A stretch of 64,000 bases of DNA from Mucilaginibacter sp. dw_454. Its GTDB lineage: Bacteria; Bacteroidota; Bacteroidia; Sphingobacteriales; Sphingobacteriaceae. A program made the position numbers and the translations under genes. Shown piece by piece: positions 59,681-64,000 of this stretch; the first letter of the stretch is position 1; every line of letters starts with the position of its first letter. Under the pieces are notes generated by a model, which was not told where the DNA came from, made no database searches, and saw only the letters and a program-made list of their open reading frames with translations. The stretch lies in assembly GCF_018449775.1 (NCBI RefSeq), contig NZ_JAAVVB010000009.1:1-64000 (forward strand). The letters are read 5' to 3'.

Positions 59681-60925
59681 ATGAATAAAAAAGTACTTTG
59701 GCCTATCGGGATTTTAGTTGCCGTATTTGTCTTAAGCGGTTTTATAGCCAATCAATTTACCGGCGCCAAACCAGCCGAATTAAAACTACCTGCAGGCTTC
59801 TCCGCCACAATAATTGCCGATTCCCTTGGTCCATTACGCCACATTGTAGTAACCTCGAAAGGCGACATCTACGCAAAACTAAACTCTATTCGCCGTACGG
59901 GTAAAGGCTTGCTTTTTTTGAGCGATACCAATCATGACGGCCGACTGGATAAAAAAATGGCTTTTGGCGCTTATCCCGGTACCGGCGTAAAGATCAAAGA
60001 TCATTACTTGTACTCGGCTTCAAATACCGGCGTATTCCGTTATAAACTGAATGATAAAGACGAGGTAATTGCACCCGATCAACCCGAAATAATTGTACAA
60101 GGTTTGGTAGATCATGATCATGATAATTCAAAATCATTAGTGCTCGACGATCAGGATAATTTATATGTAACCATCGGCTCCTGGTCTGATGCTTGCCGTC
60201 AGAAAAATTCTGGCGTAGGCATGCCGGGTTGCCCGATACTGGATTCGGCCGCCGGCATCTGGAAATTTAAGGCCGATAAACAGAATCAGGCTTTTAGTGA
60301 TGGTATTCGCTATGCCACCGGTATTAAAAACGCGGTGGGGATTGACTATAACCCTGCCACTAAAACGGTATTTGCAACGCAGCATGGCCGTAGTTTTGAC
60401 AACATGTCTCCGGCATATTTCACCGGAGAAAAAAGCGCCGAGCTACCTGCCGAAACTATTTATGAACTGCATCAGGGTACAGATGGCGGCTGGCCCTATG
60501 CTTACTATGATCAGCAATTACAAAAGAAAATGGTATCGCCGGAATATGGTGGCGACGGTAAAACGAGCACCGACAAATATGCCGACCCGGCGGTAGCGTT
60601 CCCTGGCCACCTGGCGCCAAATGATCTGTTGTTCTACACGGGCAATCTATTTCCTAAACGGTATAAGAATGGTGCCTTTGTAGTATTCCATGGCCGTGCC
60701 AGTAACCCGGTTCAGGGCTATTTTGTGGCATTTGTGCCGCTGGTGAACGGCAAGCTGTCAAAACAATGGGAGGTATTTGCTGATAACTTTACAGGCTCTG
60801 ATTTGGCACATCCCACCGGCCCGATAAAATACCGCCCAATGGGTTTAGCGCAAGGCCCTGATGGTGCACTGTATGTGGCAGATGATTTGAAGGGGGTTAT
60901 ATTTAAGATTGTTTATAAGCGGTAA
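59681..60925 (+). CDS. PQQ-dependent sugar (sorbosone) dehydrogenase-like protein
   Basis: 414 aa. N-terminal membrane anchor or signal (about 5-25, LWPIGILVAVFVLSGFIA), then a six-bladed beta-propeller of the glucose/sorbosone dehydrogenase family (LPAGFSATIIADSLGPLRHIVV; NAVGIDYNPATKTVFATQHGRS; MGLAQGPDGALYVADDLKGVIFKI). Calcium/PQQ use is inferred from the family; PQQ synthesis genes are not in the window. Oxidises a sugar or sugar aldehyde at the envelope. Confidence 0.88.
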   Translation: MNKKVLWPIGILVAVFVLSGFIANQFTGAKPAELKLPAGFSATIIADSLGPLRHIVVTSKGDIYAKLNSIRRTGKGLLFLSDTNHDGRLDKKMAFGAYPGTGVKIKDHYLYSASNTGVFRYKLNDKDEVIAPDQPEIIVQGLVDHDHDNSKSLVLDDQDNLYVTIGSWSDACRQKNSGVGMPGCPILDSAAGIWKFKADKQNQAFSDGIRYATGIKNAVGIDYNPATKTVFATQHGRSFDNMSPAYFTGEKSAELPAETIYELHQGTDGGWPYAYYDQQLQKKMVSPEYGGDGKTSTDKYADPAVAFPGHLAPNDLLFYTGNLFPKRYKNGAFVVFHGRASNPVQGYFVAFVPLVNGKLSKQWEVFADNFTGSDLAHPTGPIKYRPMGLAQGPDGALYVADDLKGVIFKIVYKR

Positions 60926-60938
60926 TTTAAATCGAGTG

Positions 60939-60963
60939 TCATGCCGAAACAAGTTCGGCATGA
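60939..60963. repeat. Short inverted repeat after the sorbosone-type gene
   Basis: TCATGCCGAA (60939-60948) and TTCGGCATGA (60954-60963), followed by a degenerate CCTTCGCTATCGCCCAGGATGATA that resembles one arm of the GTCATTCTGAG repeat. Weak T-content, so unlikely as a terminator. Confidence 0.55.
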
Positions 60964-61071
60964 AGGGAGGCATCTTTATCCTTCGCTATCGCCCAGGATG
61001 ATAAAATAATTGGCTTTATTTGTTACTTTGGTACTTCGGAGTTCTTCTTCGTAACGTTATAAACCTGCTAT

Positions 61072-61842
61072 ATGAATTTTGAAAATAAAGTAGCCATTGT
61101 TACCGGCGCGGGCCAGGGTATAGGGTTTGAAATTTGTCGCCAGTTGGCGGCAAATGGTGCTACGGTATTGCTGAATGATATCGATGCTGAACTGGCCAGT
61201 GCCGCTGTAAAAAAGATCAACGCTACCAATGCCCAACGCTGCATAGCTATCCCCGGCGATTCAAGCGATGTTGATTTTATCCATCAAATGGTTAACACCG
61301 CTGTCGACCATTATGGTCACCTGGATATCGTTATAGCCAATTCCGGCATAACTTTATATGGCGATTTTGCTACTTACCCGCCCGAGGCATTTTTTAAAGT
61401 ATTACAGGTTAACCTTGGCGGCTCATTCTTCCTGGCGCAGGCGGCATCAAACCAAATGAAGTTACAACAAAGTGGCGGCTCTATATTATTCATGTCATCG
61501 GTAGTGGGGCACCAGGCTTTAAAAGATCTGGCGTGCTACGCCATGACTAAGGCCGCTTTAGAAATGCTGGCCAAAAACCTGGTGATTGAATTATCGCAAT
61601 ATAACATCAACGTAAATACCGTGGCCCCTGGTGCAACGCTAACCGAACGCACCACCCTCGAAGCCGATTATGAACGTGTATGGTCGGAAATTACCCCTAT
61701 GGGGCGCCCTGCTTATGTGAGTGATATTGCCAACACGGCGCTGTTTTTGGTGTCAGACGGAGCCAAACATATCACCGGGCAAAATGTGGTGGTTGATGGG
61801 GGCTGGTCTGTTGTAAGTACTTTGCCCAAAGGGATTAAATAA
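61072..61842 (+). CDS. SDR family oxidoreductase
   Basis: 256 aa classical SDR: TGAGQGIG (about 12-19), Asp at the end of strand 2 (LLNDIDAELA, favouring NAD), IANSG in the NNAG position, Ser in MSSVVG and YAMTK. C-terminal DGGWSV. Substrate unknown, possibly a sugar lactone or polyol given the sugar dehydrogenase-like gene upstream (147 nt). Confidence 0.92.
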   Translation: MNFENKVAIVTGAGQGIGFEICRQLAANGATVLLNDIDAELASAAVKKINATNAQRCIAIPGDSSDVDFIHQMVNTAVDHYGHLDIVIANSGITLYGDFATYPPEAFFKVLQVNLGGSFFLAQAASNQMKLQQSGGSILFMSSVVGHQALKDLACYAMTKAALEMLAKNLVIELSQYNINVNTVAPGATLTERTTLEADYERVWSEITPMGRPAYVSDIANTALFLVSDGAKHITGQNVVVDGGWSVVSTLPKGIK

Positions 61843-61934
61843 ACGCTGACGCCGATATATATTCGGTGTGATCTCTCAATTCAGGCAACCGAGCGCTTGG
61901 CTATCGCGTAATCGGAACAACCGATTAACGCACA

Positions 61935-62330
61935 ATGAAAAAACTATTTACTTTATGTGTGGCGATATTTGCCATCCTATCGATAGCGTCCTGCACCAAA
62001 AAAGACCCGACCGTAAAACCTCAAAACGTTCGCAGTATACTATTTAAGCTTTATACCCAAAAAGACTTTTCGGATAACGACGAGGATATCACATTTTCTA
62101 TCTTTATCAAGAAGGCGAACCAAACCTTGTTTGATTCGACACTGGCGACCATGAAGATCAAGGACATTCCAAAGTCTGCGAGCGCGATGATTTTCGAAAA
62201 AAAGATTAATGATAATAGCCTGTTATCTGCCGGATTTAATTATAGTATTGAAAACGTAGGCACGTCATCGCACATTGACACCATCGCCGCCGGCGAACAG
62301 AATAAAGAGATCGACTTTTCTTTCCAATAG
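61935..62330 (+). CDS. Hypothetical lipoprotein
   Basis: 131 aa with lipoprotein signal (ILSIASC, cysteine about 20) followed by the usual Lys/Asp spacer (TKKDPTVKP). The mature domain (about 100 residues) is probably beta-rich with alternating hydrophobic residues (ITFSIFIKKANQTLF). I do not recognise a family. Exported to an envelope membrane. Confidence 0.75.
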   Translation: MKKLFTLCVAIFAILSIASCTKKDPTVKPQNVRSILFKLYTQKDFSDNDEDITFSIFIKKANQTLFDSTLATMKIKDIPKSASAMIFEKKINDNSLLSAGFNYSIENVGTSSHIDTIAAGEQNKEIDFSFQ

Positions 62331-62410
62331 CCGGAATGACCCTGCAAATTGTCTTTTTTGCCCTGCTGGTTTTTGGTTGATGCCTATTAAATTTGATAAA
62401 ACAAATAATG

Positions 62411-62821
62411 ATGAGTGAACCTATCTCTGTATCTGTCGAAATCAACGCATCTATCGAAAGGGTGTGGCAATTATGGACAACGCCCGAAGACATCAAGCAC
62501 TGGAACAACGTATCAGACAAATGGTATACACCAACGGTAGAGAATGATGTAAGCCCCGGCGGTCGGTTTTTGTTTACCATGGGTTTGAAAGACGGCAGTT
62601 TTATGTTTGACCATACGGGTACCTATGATGAAGTGATACCCCATCAATTGATAACTTATACGCTCGATGAAGGTCGCAAATCGACCATTGCTTTTGAGGC
62701 TGGCGATATGGTCAAGATCACCGAAACTTTTGAACCCAACGACACCGACCCCGTAGCTATGCAGCGCGATTTTTGCCGGGCGGTGTTAGAGTCGTTTAAA
62801 AAATATGTCGAGTCGAATTAA
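62411..62821 (+). CDS. SRPBCC/AHSA1-type lipid-binding-fold protein
   Basis: 136 aa from the ATG at 62411 (ATG at 62408 equally possible; the TTG at 62393 less so). START/AHSA1 fold: SVEINASIERVWQLWTTPEDIKHWN at the N-terminus, then GGRFLFTMGLKDGSFMFDHTGTYDEV and a final helix FCRAVLESFKKYV. Members bind hydrophobic ligands or modulate Hsp90; role here unknown. Overlaps the DinB-like gene by 4 nt, end to end. Confidence 0.88.
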   Translation: MSEPISVSVEINASIERVWQLWTTPEDIKHWNNVSDKWYTPTVENDVSPGGRFLFTMGLKDGSFMFDHTGTYDEVIPHQLITYTLDEGRKSTIAFEAGDMVKITETFEPNDTDPVAMQRDFCRAVLESFKKYVESN

Positions 62822-63264
62822 TACTCCAAACTTCTTCGCAGGTAGTTTATTTGGCCCAGGTGATAGTTTAAATGGAGTAATAACTGCGTTAATACATAGG
62901 TGGTAGACGTGCCTGGCTTATCAAAAAAACCCGGGAAGTCGGCTTCCATGTCTCTGAGTGTAAGCGACCCCAAAGTCTGTCTGATGGTAGTAATGAGTTT
63001 TTCGAGTTCTGCTATTAAATGTTCTTTGGGAACATCTTTTTGCGTAAACTCCATATCGCGGTTGCGTACGTAACCAGTGTGGCCAAGCGTTGTGCCGATA
63101 TGGAAATTTGAGCCGCCAATCAAATGCAGAACTAAATTGCCGGCCGGGTTAGTTATTGATCCCTGTGTGCGCCAAAGATTGCGTTCGTCTTTAAATAGGT
63201 TAACCTCTTCTATCAATTTGTAAATGTCTCGCTCGTAAAAAGTCGCAAGGATGTCGTTAAGCAT
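62818..63264 (-). CDS. DinB-like (DUF1572) four-helix protein
   Basis: 148 aa of the DinB/YfiT fold. Putative metal-binding His residues: LVLHLIGG (about 46), and the pair in LLLHLNYHLGQI near 132-136. DinB-fold proteins include bacillithiol-dependent transferases; the YtxJ-like protein at 20540 would fit such a background, but no direct link is seen. Convergent with the SRPBCC gene, and divergent from the GH106-like gene. Confidence 0.85.
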   Translation of the reverse strand: MLNDILATFYERDIYKLIEEVNLFKDERNLWRTQGSITNPAGNLVLHLIGGSNFHIGTTLGHTGYVRNRDMEFTQKDVPKEHLIAELEKLITTIRQTLGSLTLRDMEADFPGFFDKPGTSTTYVLTQLLLHLNYHLGQINYLRRSLEY

Positions 63265-63485
63265 AACATGAATGTTTTAGTAACCAAATTACGACAGTAA
63301 ATTCGCATTTTACATTAAAACGCATCGCCGAATAAGACAGTACAGGACGGATAGCTATAAATAGTATTTACTTTTACACCACGCAAGTATTAACATATTT
63401 ACGCTAACCAATTATTTGACTGTTTACCGTACTATCGTTCCGTCTATTTATCACTATTAGGTGGATGCGAGAAAATTTTCGTTTT

Positions 63486-64000
63486 ATGAGCAGCGTTCCG
63501 TTTCGACGATTAAACTTTTTGATAGCTTTATCAGCCCTTTTGATATTTTTTTTTGCGGACATCAGCATCGCGCAGCAAAAAAAGTTACCTGTAAAAAAAC
63601 ATAATTCAAGTAAGGATACCCTGCTAACTTTATTTCGCACACCGCCCGATTCGGCAAAATCAAGAGTTTACTGGTTTTGGATCTATAACCGGGTAACTAA
63701 AGAAGGCATTACACGCGATCTGGAGCAGTTTAAAGCCAAAGGCATCAGCGGCGTTAACCTCATCTGTAACGGCGGTTATGCCGGCAAAGAACCCCTGCCC
63801 GGCGTGACATTTTTGGGCCCCGAATGGCGCGCACTGTTTCGCCATGCGGTAAGCGAGGCAAAAAGATTACATATTGAAATTGGGTTTAATCTTGCCGGCG
63901 GGTGGACAATGATGGGGCCGTCGGTAACTAAAGACAATGCCATGAAAAAGGTAGTGTCGGCACAAGTGAAAGTATCTGGCCCCACCAAATTCTCGGCAGC
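63486..64000 (+). CDS. Glycosyl hydrolase, GH106-like (5' part only)
   Basis: Open to the window edge (171 codons seen). Signal peptide: basic start then LIALSALLIFFFADISIAQ. An in-frame ATG at 63465 adds 7 residues and cannot be excluded. The mature start PDSAKSRVYWFWIYNRVTKE...GITRDLEQFKAKGISGVNL is typical of GH106 alpha-L-rhamnosidases and their relatives, as is EIGFNLAGGW. The full protein would be about 900-1100 aa. Suggests pectin/rhamnoside degradation, in line with the arabinosidases. Confidence 0.8.
   Translation, partial: MSSVPFRRLNFLIALSALLIFFFADISIAQQKKLPVKKHNSSKDTLLTLFRTPPDSAKSRVYWFWIYNRVTKEGITRDLEQFKAKGISGVNLICNGGYAGKEPLPGVTFLGPEWRALFRHAVSEAKRLHIEIGFNLAGGWTMMGPSVTKDNAMKKVVSAQVKVSGPTKFSA

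Noticed and set aside
1..64000. tRNA, rRNA, IS or prophage genes
   Set aside because: Looked for T-loop signatures, transposase motifs and integrase genes; none was convincing.

Overview
The window looks like chromosomal DNA of a Bacteroidota member, most likely family Sphingobacteriaceae (Mucilaginibacter/Pedobacter-like). Grounds: many lipoprotein signals ending in [AT]SC/TAC; promoter-like TAnnTTTG (-7) elements instead of sigma70 boxes; tandem gldI-like FKBP isomerases; a YtxJ-type thiol protein; a 7TMR-DISM histidine kinase; an outer-membrane beta-barrel receptor with a carboxypeptidase-regulatory N-domain; and numerous GTCATTGCGAG... / GTCATTCTGAG... extragenic palindromes typical of this group. 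Genus is inferred from general resemblance only. I saw no tRNA, rRNA, integrase, IS transposase or CRISPR.

Layout. 0-6 kb: a chloramphenicol-acetyltransferase-like gene divergent from a Crp/Fnr regulator across two operator-like dyads, three tandem paralogous TPR secretory proteins, a serine beta-lactamase-like lipoprotein and YbaB. 6-12 kb: an MBL-fold hydrolase and the rimP-nusA-infB operon, whose leader carries a hairpin just after a well-formed promoter. 12-29.8 kb: housekeeping and stress genes (S9 peptidase, NAD(P)HX repair, ECF sigma/anti-sigma behind lipA, OsmC, YtxJ, ribH, recF-DUF721, ndk, DHH phosphoesterase, two FKBPs, TatD, asparaginase), plus a 38-aa lipoprotein at 20969-21085.

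29.8-31.2 kb is the oddest stretch. A compact 101-aa GIY-YIG nuclease gene sits tightly between two tandem arrays of one ~35-bp half-palindrome, arranged in opposite orientation (66-67 bp period on the left, 75 bp on the right). The same core forms full hairpins elsewhere in the window, so this resembles a REP/RAYT-type arrangement with a GIY-YIG enzyme in the place of the transposase. 31.2-40 kb: an AraC regulator with three 21-bp-phased direct repeats upstream, an SDR, then an arabinoside-degradation group (GH51 and GH127 divergent, second AraC regulator, SGNH hydrolase).

40-50.7 kb: ahpC-ahpD; a five-gene signalling operon (GNAT-fold protein faintly like autoinducer/N-acyl-amino-acid synthases, SAM methyltransferase, 7TMR-DISM kinase, REC-kinase hybrid, response regulator) facing a further response regulator; then a lipoprotein that reads like a full two-lobed pepsin-type aspartic protease (two DTG motifs), followed by a Crp/Fnr regulator and an AhpD-like protein. 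50.7-64 kb: outer-membrane receptor with glycine-rich segments, polysaccharide deacetylase, pdxJ, Lrp/AsnC divergent from gcvP, a sorbosone-dehydrogenase-like protein, an SDR, a lipoprotein, SRPBCC and DinB-like proteins, and the 5' end of a GH106-like glycosidase running off the window.

Palindromic repeats lie in 6 of 11 convergent intergenic regions and in none of 12 divergent (promoter) regions. All functional calls are from motif reading by eye; no search was run.
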